DNA of 64,000 bases from Chionis minor. Its lineage: Eukaryota; Chordata; Aves; Charadriiformes; Chionididae. Positions 24,542 through 37,587 of this stretch are shown here, one piece after another (the first letter of the stretch is position 1; each line of letters starts with the position of its first letter). A program made the position numbers and the translations under genes. The stretch lies in the NCBI GenBank assembly GCA_013398295.1, contig VZSF01006858.1, positions 496,819-560,818 on the forward strand, written 5' to 3'. Under the pieces are notes generated by a model, which was not told the origin of the DNA, searched no databases, and saw only the letters and a list, made by a program, of their open reading frames with translations.

Positions 24542-26679
24542 GTGAACTACAAAGAGGAGGTCAGATTGAAAAAGAACTAGATACACACAATTACCAATCC
24601 GAAATGTCAAAACACTTTAGGACATATGTATATTAATACTGCATATTCATTCGCATATTCTGAATATATAAACTCAGGCATGACTGATCTTTCTGAAAAA
24701 TCCCTCTTTTATTTTACACATATTTTTGACAAATAGGCCCATTTCAGTCACTCTAAAACATAGAAGATAAGAAACTGACATGGGGCTCACAGTAATTTCA
24801 GTATATCTTCTGAAGTTTTCTCTATTGGTAACGTATTCTAGAAACAAAAATACAAATTTTAAGACTATGATAAAAGTTAAACTGAATATTCTGCAGTGTT
24901 ATTTGTAATTTTCTTTGGATCTTGTCCACTTTGGATTTCAGTTTACAGTTGCTCATTTAAAGTCTTTAGCAATGCACACGTGAAAGACTTTTGTTCTAGC
25001 TTTAAGTCCTTCTTAGTTTTAAGATGGATAAAAAAAGACCATTACCGCAATCTATCCAGTTTGGGTGTTCTTTTTTTTTCTCAGATCACTGGATTTATTT
25101 CTGCCTCTAACTTAAACATGGAATTTTAGTGGCAATGTCTTAAGACCTGTCAGGGCAACTAAGTAAGTAGCATATTGCTCAGCAGTTCCATGTCCTACAG
25201 GCTTAAACAGCATTATACGTCTGGTATTTTATTCCCCCCCACACACACACCTTCTTTTTGCCTTTTTTTTTTTTTAGTGCCAAAACTGCCATAAGTAATT
25301 GGTTAAAAAGAGTTTGAGAGCTGTACTTTCTTTTTTTTTTTTTCTGGCAGACCCAGAAAGAAAGAATAATTTCTAGTTTAGTATTAGAACACTATGTCTA
25401 ATGCTTTTTATAAAAGTGGAAAATTCCTTTCACCACAAAAAGCACTTTTCTCTGCAAATGACAACACTTATCACTTATTTCTACTTCAGTGGCAATTCTT
25501 GTGAAAAGTGACCAGCCATGGACTTATATGCATATATAATATGTTGTCTTTTGAATTTAAGGGAAAATAACCTTCTTAAGAAAAACAGACTGGTGAGTCT
25601 TATAATTTTCCTAAGGTGTCCCATCAAAAAAAACCAATTCTAATGTAATGATCTCCCAAGATTTTCATAAGCTTCCCCTACAAAATAACCAGCCTGTACT
25701 TCAAGCAAGAACAGTGTTCTTATTTTTGTTCTAACATCCTTATTTGTAAAAGAGAAAAGGAGAAAGCAATCTCCACCACGTGTTGGGAATGTGGCATGTG
25801 GGCTGGATGATCTCGTCTCCATCCGATACCCTACTCAGTCCTTTGTTGTCTATTAGTTTGTTATCAATATTTAGAAAACGGAGGATATTTTTACTGGTGT
25901 TCTTTTGTTGGAAACTGTTAAACAGTTGGCAGCCTTCTAAAGTTTTAATTTTGATTTAATGCTCTCTTGTATCTGACTTATGACAGAATGTCAAAGAAAT
26001 GTGCTTGAGGAACCCATTCTGACAATATCAAGGCATTGCATCTAACTTACAATACACTAATGGTTTGCAGACAACTTCTTGTTCTTTGTTTATTATGCAA
26101 GGAAGTGGCTGTCTTCTCATGGGACACTAGCCCATCTGTTAGACAGCCAGACAAGATCAGCAACAGAGCTGTTTTGTTAGATTAAGAATGGCAAGATCTT
26201 ATTTTCTAGTATTGTTTCCTATATCGTGTAACAACGATTGACAACACTTCACCAAACTGGGTCAAAACCATGCCAAAAAGTTAAAAATATACAGGGCATA
26301 ACTACCAAATATAAAAACACAAGACAACCGATTTGGCAAACTAATACGTCTACTGCAAAACCATGCATTTGCAAACTCTGCATAGCAATAAGGAGAGCTT
26401 AACTGAAGGAAATAATTCATTTATCAGTTAAGAGATATTTATAAAGCACAGCTGGACAAGACTTTAAACAGAGGGTCACCAATAGCTAAAAATCTTGAAA
26501 GAGAAGAGTTTTTTGGCAGCAAGTGGGTTTTCAAAAGCTTAAATTTCTTAACATGAGAGCATAGTTGCACTCACTCTGTGAAACATCACTGTCTCAGAAG
26601 AAATTACCTCCTCCATTTTCAAAAAGAGCTTGTGATGAGGAAAGTAAGGATGACTGGGCTCCATAAGCCAAATTCTTCT
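24542..26679. other. Unique AT-rich DNA with simple repeats
   Basis: No gene recognised. Simple tracts are C7 followed by (AC)5 at 25234-25250, T13 at 25263-25275 and a T run at about 25330-25343. Open frames are short and lack motifs. Confidence 0.5.
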
Positions 26680-26840
26680 TTTGTGAGAGCAGGAAAGTTA
26701 TTCAATCACTCTCTAACTCAACTCATCGTTTGTAAAATGGGAGCACTAGTACTATTTTTAAAAAAGAGCTTTGGGGAACTGTATTAAAAATCTAGAAGCA
26801 GCAAGGGATCATATAAATATTTGAGCAGTACCTATTGCAA
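26680..26840 (-). mobile_element. MIR-like ancient SINE, reverse orientation
   Basis: In order, GTTATTCAATCACTCTCT, then CTCATCGTTTGTAAAATGGG, then AGCACTAGTACTATTTTTA, GAGCTTTGGGGA and GGATCATATAAATATTTGAG. This follows the complement of the MIR/CORE-SINE consensus: AAGTCATTTAACCTCTCTG, CATCTGTAAAATGGGGATAA, AATAATAGTACCTACCTCA, and the final ATAAGTACCT-like tail. It is highly diverged, as expected for an element that predates birds. Confidence 0.5.
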
Positions 26841-28866
26841 ATGTTCTTAAGATGATACCTATTACCAGCAGAATACGAAATAAAAAGATGATGCGAGATC
26901 AGCTCTGTAAGGACTTGTATTGAAAAACACCTTAATACGTGCTTGTTGATTCCTATCCAGAGTAACATTTTACCTTGTGCTCAAATGCTTTTCTTAATAG
27001 TGATGTTTTTCTGAATAAGCCTCACACCTAAAGGAACCCTGAAAGTTTTAGCAAAAACAACTTGAAACACATTTAATGTAACATAGCTCTTCATTTAACC
27101 TCTTTAGAGGAGCATGGATGTGTGCAGAGTACTATGGCTGAAGACTTCCTTACCTCTTCCAGGTTGGAGTACTGCGAGTACTCAAACACTTGTGGGAAAG
27201 CAGAATGGGACAAATACCTTCTACTGCCCAACAAAATCAGTCCAGGAAAGACCCAGATCTGAGATATGATATGATCTGATCCCCCTCCAACACTTAGTCT
27301 AAACTATGGTAGTTACTCAAGAGGAAGTTAGCACTGATGAGAAACAGCCAAACCTAGTGCGCATTAGCTGAGCTGGAGACAATCTTTTACAACATTCACG
27401 TACAGAACATGTGAATTTCAGACAATGAAACTAGAGGAATAAATTTACAATTAAAGAACAAAGAAAAAAAATACTTTCTGAAGGGCTTTGAAAGCAAAGC
27501 TGGAGAAAACTGCAAGAATGTAAATCCAGCACCAGCAGAGAGGTAGGATGGGTCCACTCATCAGTTGTGGGGCCATAATCATATATAAGCTGTGATGTGA
27601 TGGTCTACACATTGCAGAATTTCAGCTGAGAAACTAAAATCAAAACCACACCGTCACCAGTACCCAGCAGGAACTGAAGGAGGATGAAAAAAAAGCAACT
27701 TTCTCAATCCCTCTTCTTTCACTACAGACCTTGTGTTCCTGCTTTCCTGTTTCCAGCTACAGCACAACTCCCCAACTCTCTCACTTGGGGCAGTTCCCAA
27801 AACACAGTACACAACATCCCTTGAGTACAATGAAGAGAAAGATAAACAAACAGAAGGCACATGATGAAGGTACAGCTCTGTTAGAAATGCAGATGAGCCA
27901 AAGCTTAACTAAGAAAGAACACGGTTCCTCCCTAGACAAACTCATCAAGTAAGCGCTGGCCATAAACATGCGTCAAAGTGTGGTTCAAATCATTATGCAG
28001 AAATATTTGACAATGCAGAGATGTTCTGTAGTCACCTTACCAAGCAGCAGGGGACATCAGAAACCTGGAACTGTAGCAATAGACATGGAAGACGGAGTGA
28101 AAAATGGGAACTGAATGTACCCAGGTCGGTGATAGATACCCACCCCGTTCATTAAAATTTCACCAGAACAAACAGCAAGGCCACCTGAGCGCTGTCCTCA
28201 ACCCAGGGTTCAGCCTCAGCCAGAGTCTTCCAGTTCTGGAAGGTGTCTGCAACAGACGTTATCCTGGCATTAGCAAGGTGCTTTTGTGAACACGCGATAA
28301 ATTTATACTCAGCCCCCTTTGCCATGTTTCCTTTCCCAATGCTACGCACCCGTTTTGCATGACAGAAGAACAGCACGTTGCTGCAAGGTCTTCCTAGTGG
28401 TGTGACAGCATGAGCAAAGGTACGTAAACATCTCCCTCCCTGCACAGACTTCAGGACGTGCAGAACAGCTATGGCCCTTTAGCTGCTCTGAGCAGCTCTG
28501 AAGGAGCTGCAGCTGGAGTCACAGACTGCTCATGACACAGACATTATTTGTGGAGAAAAGAAATCCACTTCGTAAGTGGCACAGAGACTGCCCATCAGCT
28601 GGTCAAATATGCATTTTGCACCATTTTAAAGGTTCCTGAAAACGAGACTAATACTTCTGCATTCTTTTCTTTTACTATGCAAAAATGTAAGTTGACTTGA
28701 GTAGCCCCAAAGCATATTGTTAACCACCTCCGTATTTTTGGTGTTAGCTGGGCTTTGAAATTGTTCCTGAAAGCATGAAACAGAAATAGCACAGAAAGTA
28801 GTTTTTTTAGCATTTAAGTACTTTTGGAATCAGGGCTTTGGCATCTCTTTCATCAGAAAACCTATT
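26841..28866. other. Unique DNA, nothing recognised
   Basis: No gene or transposon supportable. Several overlapping short frames at 27654-28445 have no motif and no splice support. Confidence 0.5.
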
Positions 28867-28869
28867 CTA

Positions 28870-29132
28870 AGGAATGCTGCTCTTATCTAGCAGATGTTCC
28901 GCTAAAGAATTTGCTTTGTCCTTTGCAAAATATGGCTGAGCCCATATCCACTCCACGGTGGAGATAAGAGTGTTGTTTTTAAAGTAATGAGTGGAAGTCT
29001 CTTTCCCCATAGAAAAGCTCTTTAGGAATCTTTGTGAAGAAATAAGCATTTCCCGATGAGGATCTGGAATGTCATTTGTAAACAGTTCACATTCATATGC
29101 AATTTTAACTAGATGAATTTCTCTTTCCTTTA
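28870..29132 (-). other. Candidate coding exon with strong acceptor, gene unknown
   Basis: A typical acceptor on the minus strand (CCAACTTTGCTCTTTCAG, AG at 29133-29134) leads into an 87-codon frame that ends in a TAG at 28867-28869. The peptide includes KEREIHLVKIAYECELFTND and, further on, SQRFLKSFSMGKETSTHYF. It has mixed charged and hydrophobic residues with no low complexity. I see no good GT donor before the stop except a poor ACC|GTGGAG, so it would best fit a last exon. I saw no AATAAA in the ~300 bases downstream that I checked. I do not recognise the family. Confidence 0.28.
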
Positions 29133-29134
29133 CT

Positions 29135-29966
29135 GAAAGAGCAAAGTTGGACACATAAAAAGTATAATCAAAAAGTGGCTGGTTAAGAAGTTTGCAAGAA
29201 ATCACTTGTTTAATGTATTTAATCCCTTTCTCTGCTCAGAAATTATCTACAGTCAGTCTTTTGTTATGAATTCCTTCAGTACTCCTCTTTGTTAGTCAGA
29301 AGTTTTGTGCAAACAAATTTCTCCCTACTCATTGCACACCAAATGCTGACTGTAAGTGTTCTTTTTAGTATTTTAATATGTTCACCACTTGATAGGTTCA
29401 AGCTGTGCAATTGGGTGTCTAAGTCACATGGTGTTGTTTATATTCTCAGAATCCTTTTGCCCCTAATGATTTTCATATGGTCGAGACATAAATTTTGTTT
29501 TATGATTAAATGAAACTTGGCTCAGAGAAGCCAAAATTAATTTTTCAGGAGCATTTTGTACAAACAAAGCTCCACTGACATAAACACATTAAAAAGGGGC
29601 TGTGAGCACATCCAGAGTTAAAAACAAAATAGTAAAAAAAAAAAAAAAGAATCTATTTAGAAGATGCCAAAGTGCTATAATATTTTTGTCTTAACAAGCC
29701 CAATAGGCATTTTTTTTTATCATCAGTCCCTAAATGCCATAGAGCGATTGTAAACTTCCTCGGTTCAGCCTATACGTAACACTTGTGTTTTACATAATTT
29801 AAACTTTCACATAAAGCAATTTTACGGAAAACATGAAGAATATATAACTTCACACCGCTCTTTGTGCACAAATATTTCCAGGGCCAGCTGTCCGTCTGCC
29901 AACTGTACACAATAAATAATTTGTTATTTCCACTCTCCTAGGAAAGCAGTTTTCTTTGAAACAAAC
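29135..29966. other. Unique DNA, nothing recognised except an A15 tract
   Basis: No gene recognised. A homopolymer of 15 A lies at 29634-29648. It has no retroposon body upstream that I can identify. Confidence 0.5.
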
Positions 29967-30176
29967 CTTCACAATATGTGTTGTTTGCTACCATTTCAAG
30001 GCCTGCTACACCAATGGAAAAGAATGTGCTAAATGTAGCATTATCATGCAGGTCAGGCAGGGCAGCCCGGTACACATTTTCCCACAATCTCTGCTCATTA
30101 ACATCTAGTTCCCCCATTGTGCAGATTTTTGGCTCCGTTCCATCAGAGCAGAGAAGAAAAATGTTTACAATATGCA
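29967..30176 (-). other. Open frame; possible exon or conserved element
   Basis: On the minus strand about 70 codons are open with a coding-like mix of residues (for example MGELDVNEQRLWENVYRAAL, then FSTFFSIGVAGLEMVANNTY). A moderate donor, GAAG|GTTTGT, ends the block at 29967. Upstream there is a pyrimidine-rich run, but no convincing AG directly after it. It includes Sox-like CCCATTGTG and homeobox-like CATTAAC words. It might therefore be a non-coding regulatory element. No family recognised. Confidence 0.2.
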
Positions 30177-30187
30177 AACTTGGAGGG

Positions 30188-30229
30188 ACACACACACACA
30201 CAAAAAAAAAGGGTGGGGGGTGGGGTGGG
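30188..30229. repeat. Composite simple repeat: (AC)7, A9, G-rich
   Basis: Three low-complexity tracts lie directly end to end: (AC)7, then nine A, then a G-rich run with GGGTGGGGGGTGGGGTGGG. The last part has four G-runs of three or more and so fits a G-quadruplex pattern. The alternating AC part could adopt Z-DNA. Confidence 0.85.
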
Positions 30230-31675
30230 CTTTGAAATGTCAGTCCTTTGGGATGAAACGTTTCAAAGGGGAAGGTAAGTCAAAGGTTACTAATGGGATG
30301 TCTGCAGCACCTGCTTTTAGCAGAGGTTTCATAAACAAGCTTTACTTCTCAAGAACAGCTTGGCCCAGGCAGAAATACCAGCTAAAATATCTGGCTAGCC
30401 TGAGCAGCCTGGTACCTACGAACAGAAAGGTCAGCTTTGTTACATCCTAACATGGCCTCTCACCCTGCTTTTATTGATAAAACGAGATTGCCTTGGTGGC
30501 CAGCTTTACTTTTCACATCTTAAGGCACCAGCATCGTGGCAGGCTCAGCCTCTGCAGGGGAGGAGGAAGGTGATGTCCAGCATCACCGCTGTAGAAAGCC
30601 CTGCTCTCTGAGGAAAAACTGAACTGTCGCACACTGGAGCCAGTTTGGCAAACTTCAAAAATTTCCCAGATCAGCTAAATAAGCCCTCATAAGATACTTT
30701 CAGTTATCGTGAACAAGTTTCATAACTGTCATAACAACTCAGAGACCTTCAGTACTATTTTTCCCCCAAAAGCACTAAATGCGTTTTTTTCAACATTTTA
30801 ACATTGAGAAGCAGGCAAGAGAAGTGAAATCCCACTAAATATTCATCGGGCCATTACAGAACCCTAACACTTCACCATTATAAATGTCTTTTACCCAGAG
30901 AACATTCCTGAAACTGAAAAGTAATACCTTCCTCTCGCAGGCAGCGACCCAGGAACAGGGCTGTGTAAAACACTTGTCCTAGAGCAGAGATCCTGCAGCA
31001 GAAGCGGCATCCAAGAGACATCCCCAGAGCTCTCCCTGAGACACCATCCTCCTTGTCCGGAGAAAAAGCACGGCAGCTTCTACAAAAAGCTCTGAAAATT
31101 TCCATTTTACAATAGACACAAAGGGAAAGCAGGGCAGTAGATAAGGCCACAAACTGGCATTTGGGTCTGATTATACACAAAAACTCCAACCCATGAAAAT
31201 TTCTCATTTTTTTTAATCCCATAGCTAATTAAATTTACATGAAGTTGGTATTGAAACAGCAAAATAAAAGGACACTTTCCCCACAATAAAATATTATCAA
31301 ATGCTAACTGCTCACCTGTTATTACCATTTATAATTTCTGATCCATAGCAATGAACAGAACTGCTTCAGCAGGAGCTGAGTTATTAACCATTACCAAATC
31401 AAGACCTTTTTAACACTCTGTATTTATCAGCAATGTTGAAAAAAGAAAAAAAAAAATCCCTAAGATGATGGACATCATTGGGCATTCCAATAGATACAGG
31501 GCATAGAGAGAATCCCAGGAAACTTTAGGAAAACAGTTTCTAGGCTTTACTGTACTTTACAATTTTGGGGAGCATGTGTATTTGCCACAGATGATAGAAA
31601 ATTAAATGTCAGGATCTGATTCCACCAGCTGATCTTCATTTTTTAAACTGGTTATCCCTGTTTCTCTTTCTCCAG
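30230..31675. other. Unique DNA, nothing recognised
   Basis: Moderately GC-richer at about 30500-30620 and 30940-31080. Minus-strand frames at 30878-31328 have no motif. Confidence 0.5.
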
Positions 31676-31897
31676 AGAATTGTCAGCATCATTAACCACT
31701 TCCCACACCATGGCTGGGCACCAGGGACATACCTGCTTGTAGAGGACACAGACGCAGCACGAAGTTTTCTAAAGCACCTAACGTATTTCTACATGTGTAT
31801 TTATCCAGACAGAAATGTTTCTGTCCAAAAACTTTTCATAAGCTACAACTGTCCTAAAAAGAGGTTGTGTGCACTACTCTGCATGCAACTTCGATGA
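31676..31897 (+). other. Open frame after a strong acceptor; possible exon
   Basis: TGTTTCTCTTTCTCCAG (AG at 31674-31675) is a near-ideal splice acceptor. The 74-codon stretch that follows is open in the frame that starts with its first base (RIVSIINHFPHHGWAPGTYL...), up to TGA at 31895-31897. A possible donor, AGAG|GTTGTG, lies near 31862. The residue mix is only moderately coding-like and no family is recognised. Polypyrimidine-AG motifs are frequent in introns, so chance is likely. Confidence 0.18.
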
Positions 31898-34800
31898 TGA
31901 TTCAATCACATTATTTCTGAACTGGATTGTATCTGACCAGCTCAGAGCACAGTTGGAATACAGAATACTTCAGACAAACAGCCACGAAGAATTCAGTATC
32001 TCTAAAAAGTCAGACAATAGATGCTTTTAATGAGGTTTAGAGATGGCAGAAACTATTTGTTTCACATGAAAACACGGAGCTGGACAGGAAAGTAAACACT
32101 GAGAGTGCACCCTGTATGCCTTACAAACGTAATCTACGTTTATTCATAAATAGACCAGAAGCTGCAAAATGTCTTCAATAAACTATTTGCATTTTTCATT
32201 TTTGCAAATATGCAACTCTAGAAGTTCATCTGGAGAGCTACAAGAAGGTTTAGATAAATTTGTAAGGATGACCCTGCGTCTTATTTCACACACGTTTTTC
32301 CTCCCATAAATTCACCAAACTTTCACTGTGTTCAGTGGAGCTGTTCTTTTTTACACTAGGTTGCGATCAGAATGGGACCTTTTGTAAATGGTATGTCAAG
32401 AAACATGTTTAAGTCAAATGTAAGCCTTTAAAGTAATGGTTCTGCTTTTGGTTTACATAATGATATGCTACAGAGAATAACTTTCCTATTTTATATTCCT
32501 TCTCTTCTTCTCATACCACCCATGACTCTTTATGTATTACATCGGATCTTTTCTTCTTGGCGTTTCTATTACAAACTACATTTCTTTTACACCCTTTAAA
32601 GAGCATATCAGCGTGTTCAAACTTCATGCTTTTTGACTGGAGAAGCACTCAGAATTTCTGGTGGGACTTGCAGTTGGGCAGATGGCTGCAATGCAGGCTG
32701 AAAAGTTCATATTAATTTCTGTAAAGTGATGGAAAGAAGCACTGACAAACCAGCACTGGCTCCATCAGTGTCTGTTCAGCAGGACTCTCAGCGTAAGAAA
32801 TCAAGATGTTTTGCACCAAGTCATTCCAGGGAAGTCAGGTACCATGGTACGGGTGCTAAATCAGAAGATGACAACATCCCCAAACAACGCCATTCCCGTG
32901 ACTGTGTAATAAACAGAACAATTACAAAACAATGTTCAAACTCCAGTTTAACTGCACAGAACTGGAAGCGTCAACAACTAGAGGAGCAGTAGGATGCTTA
33001 ATACACTCAGGCCTTCTTCAAACCTCCAGGCTTTACACTGGTGTGCATAACAGAAATGCTGACAATCAGTTGTTTTGTACACAACTGCCCAGAACTAAAA
33101 ATTGTCACTTGACCCATCATTGATGGGCACTGTTCATTTTCTTATTGGATTCAGCATCAGGACAATATTCATTTGTGTCAATTCCTTCAGTAACCAGTTT
33201 CTCTTTTCAGGGCTGGATTTTTGCATCAAATCACTCTGTAAGGGTAAGGCTGTGGAAACGGGCTTAGCAGAGAAGCACAAATATGTGGAGGTGGAAGCCC
33301 ACCTCCCTTAGGGCAAAAATCTCAGTTAAAGCACCTGGGCAGCATATTAATAGCTATAAAAGACTCTTTCTTTGCTGACCACAAATATGCTGTGGTCAAC
33401 AAGAGGTCTACTCACTGTTTTGTTAAAAACAGTGATGATTTATTTTGCTTCAGCCATGTGTGAAACTAGTCACCACATTATGAATAATAATATCCTCTTA
33501 GTCTCAATGGAGCTCTTTTTATACTGAAAGATCTACAAAGCATTTAACTAAATACTCCGTATAGCAATCTGTTGGCTGACCACTAAAATGTAGCCATATC
33601 TGGGCTGGAACAGTGCAGCTATTTAACAATGCACAGCGGCGGTGAAGACAAAGAGTAGAAAAAAATCCATTAGAAACCAAAGCAAGAGCTGAAGTAAAAC
33701 ATAACTACCTTAATTAGACATGAGCGTCGAGCGGAGGTAAAATTGTAAGTTTGAAGAATGCCCTGGAATCTCTATGCCTGCAAGAAACCAGGAGTTTACG
33801 CAGAGTTTCTCCAGAGGACAAACTCCAACTGCACAGTGCCCTCTACTGTGAAAGGAAATCTAGAGAGGCTCAGAGGGGAGAAAATTACTTATTAAATCAC
33901 TTGACCTGCTAGTTTTCTGCAGCACAGTCCTGAGGTCATAAAATCTGAGGAGAACCGAATGCAGGTGGGTAAAGGTTCAGCCTGGGCACACAGCACCAAG
34001 CTGGAGTCCTCAGCTGTGTGCACAATAGCTTGCCATCTGCTAAGACAGCTCTCCCCATAACCATTTCCAAAATGGCAAACGGGATGAGTAGAACAAAAGT
34101 TAGTATGACTAAGTGCTTTTTAAACATCTACACATCTAGTGGTTTTGATATTTAGTTTAGTGTGATCCATCTCAATATTTAAATGTTAAGATCCACCTCA
34201 ATAACAGTTTGCAACACAGGCAAAATTACAGAACCATACTATTTGTTACAGCTTTGAGTGGCAAGCAATCCCCAACTGGCTAGATCTTGCTATGAGAAGT
34301 AAAACCAAGCATTGCTTTAGGGGAGGGGAAAAAAAATAAAATTAAAAAAATCACCCAGCATAATTTGTTCCTGATGCTGCAACACATTCATGCTAAAATT
34401 ATAGAAGTCCACTTACATTTCTGATATTTAAAATAACTGGGACATGTTATTCTGCTCTCCTAATGCACACTAAATATGTTCTACTGAGTAAAAATATAGC
34501 AAGTTAAACTTATAGGGTTTCCAAGCAGGGTACATGAAGGGACCCAGGAAGGTTTAAGCACAGGAAACATCTCAGACGACCAAAAGAAAGAAAAGTTAGT
34601 TCAGTAGCAAAGGGCAGATCCTGTGACAAATCACACCTCTATTCAGGAGGCTCATTTGAGCCCTGCAGTGGTTTCTTTCCTCTCACTCCTGCAGTAAACC
34701 CTGCCAGCAGGTTTTATCCCTCCCTAGCCCCCAAACACACACATATATACATACACTCCATCTCAAGAGCTGGGAGACCCCAAGAGGTTTGCAGCTGGTG

Positions 34801-37587
34801 TAATGTTTTTCCCTACCGCCTTCTAGCAACCTGCAGGAAACAAAGCTTCTTCAGGGAGCTTGCTTCACAAGCAAACTGCCTTTAGCTCCAGCATAAGGCA
34901 CATTTCTTTAACCCTTTTCTTCTCCAATGTAAATATAAAGCACTTACGTGAATACCCATTCATTCCAGAACAGATACTCACATGTGCACGGACAGGACAA
35001 AGCTGCGGTGGAGAACACCAGCGCTTGATGTCCTACAGAAAATATTCAGACAGGACAGTGGAGAGTATGAAATAAAAACCTGTACAGAGCAGAACAGAAT
35101 AATTCTCTGAACAAATCTTGCGGAATAGAGGAGATGCCCAGAAGTGCCCTCTGTTCCAAAAACCTCTGCCGACCAGATGGGGCACAAATTGCTGGCACAT
35201 AGCTCTGTGTGGTTTTAAATAAGGCCAGGCTGAGCAAGCCACTTGTTGGCCTTAAGTCGCCAGTAGACTCCTGAGCCACGCATTACATGCTGCTAACTAA
35301 AGGAGATGCATAAGTTGTAGTTCAGTCCTAAAATATAGTTTAATGCATTTCCTTGGGCGTGTGCCAAGGATTTTTAGGCAAATACCATTACTTTTCAAAT
35401 GTATCAAAAAAATATCAAGCAGAACTCAAGTTAAAAAAGTAAAATGAAACAAAGTAAATAAAAAAAATTCTGGAATGCTGTAAGGAATAATTTGGCAACA
35501 CGATTGTTTTCTTAGTTGTGAAGTTTTCCTATGAGAGTCTGAAGAGGATTACAAGATTCATATGCCCTGTAAACTTCGAGGAGTGGTCTTAGCAACCTAA
35601 TCATATCTGGTGTCAGTGATTTTGCTGGAGATGGGGTATACATCAATGGAGGTGGTAAACAGCTTCAGTTCTCAAAGTCACCTGTCGTGCACCTTCTCTA
35701 GACAGCCCCCACAACTCTCTGCTCCTGTTTGTATGCATAATGTTTAAAAAAAAAATCACTGGTGTGCTCCCCGCCCCCCCCTTTTTTTTTTAATCTTTGG
35801 AAACTGTGGTGTGTCAGGGAAATATAGGGCTGGGGTAATATAGGGAGAAGGAATTGTTTATATGTTCTGTATATAAATAATCCCAAAAGGTCAGGTTTCA
35901 GCTTCACATACCTCAAACAGAACAATGTTTTGTACTTCCTACTTTTTGAGAAATCGGACCTGCTTTAAAATAGTCATCCAACATAACCTCTGAAATTCTA
36001 GATCATACAGGAGTTTTATTTGTAAAGTCACTGTCAGAAATACGAAATTCCTCCTTTATTATACTTGGAAAAAAACCCCACAGAGACAACTTCTTACGTT
36101 ACTATCTCCTGGCTAACTGATTTGATTTAATTTTCTATAATAAGGAAAAAGAGAAGGCTGAAAAGAAATGTAGATGATTTATAGTTTCAAAAGGCTTTGA
36201 AATAAACCAAATATTTGCTGCATTCAATAATGTTCTTTCACTGCTGTTAGCATAGCCCAATAAGCACAATAGCAGTGGAGCTTTTGGATAAGTTAAGAGC
36301 CTTTTTTAACACAGAAAAGAAAAAGAACTTGTTTACACTTTAGCAGCTGCTTAAAGATAACAAATGAAGCTTAAAAAGGCGCATACTAACATCAACACAA
36401 GATGTTCCTCAGGCTTGAAAATAAAAAATCAGAGCTCCATTAGGCTTAGACATTGATATTAGATTAAAAAGAAAAATAGTGTTTTCCTCTTGCATTTCTG
36501 GAGACAGACATTGTTTGCTGAAGAATGTAAAATTCAATCCCCCAGGGAATGCCAGCAGCTTTTTGGCAGGCTCTCTGAAACTCAAGTTGACTCTTTTCTG
36601 TAACAACTAACATTAGAAAGAAAAGAAGGAGGGGGGAGGGAAGAAGAGGAGGAGGAGACATAATTACTTTCAATGTTTACATGGCTCTGGCTTCTTGAAT
36701 CTGAAAAAGGATCAGACTGCAAAGAGTGGACTTTATCTAACTTTATACAATTGACAGGTGGACTTCAACTACTTCTAATTATTCTAAGTGGATATTTAGT
36801 TAGTTATCTTAACTCTTTTCAGAAGAACAATGGGAAAGAATACTCAAGTTTATAAGAAAAGAAGAAAATGTGTTCTCTTATATTTGTGCTTGTTCAAGCT
36901 CTGTGCCATCTAACAATGTCAGCTTTATGCCTAGAAAGACTAGTTAACTAGCCTAACATCAGGGTGGGCATGCATTTTACTGCCAGCATCCCTCCAAACA
37001 CCGTTTAACAAATGTTCTCCATTCAAGCTGAACAGATGGAAGAAAAATTGCTCTGAGGAATTGCAGTCCTATAGGCATAAATTATATGGATGCTTAGCAA
37101 TTGGAGTGCACAGGCTCAGGAGGATAGAGGTTGCTATAAAACCGACTTGCTTGCTTGGGCATGCAAGCCAAGGCTGTCTTCACCCTAAGGAACTACAGAC
37201 TAGCAATGCTACTCATATTTTTTGGGCATACCTAGCCTTGTTGGTAATTTTCTAAATATATTCTACTGAAGGAAATTCTGTACCAGTGTCCAAGAAGATC
37301 AACAAGTCAAAAAAGCTCTGACTGCTCTACCCTCCCCACAGTTCTCTTTCATATTTAAAGCTTTGAAAGTGTAATTGGTTTTCCCTGTTCTTCCTGTATA
37401 CTTTTCTATCCACAGATTTATTTATTAAGACTGGACTTTTAATGTTTTTAACTGAGTACTGCCCCCCTTTTTCAGTCAACCTCATAAAAACTTTATTTAA
37501 ACTATATGAGAGTGACAGAAAGAGACTACAGGATTATGTGGGGGAAAGAAGAGAAATATCAAGGCAAATCTTAGGTTTAGATCTAAC
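31898..37587. other. Unique AT-rich DNA, nothing recognised
   Basis: No gene recognised. It contains a C-run/T-run junction (35769-35791), a purine-rich stretch (about 36614-36659, AG and GGA words) and A-rich tracts near 34328-34350. A hydrophilic 88-codon frame at 32726-32992 (plus) has a Met-Met start but no motif or convincing gene structure. It is not called as a gene. Confidence 0.5.

Noticed and set aside
32726..32992. Hydrophilic 88-codon frame starting Met-Met as a small gene
   Set aside because: No family, promoter or splice support. The composition alone is not enough.
33006..33069. TTTACACTGGTGTGCATAAC as another palindromic element copy
   Set aside because: Only one half resembles the family and no terminus is visible.
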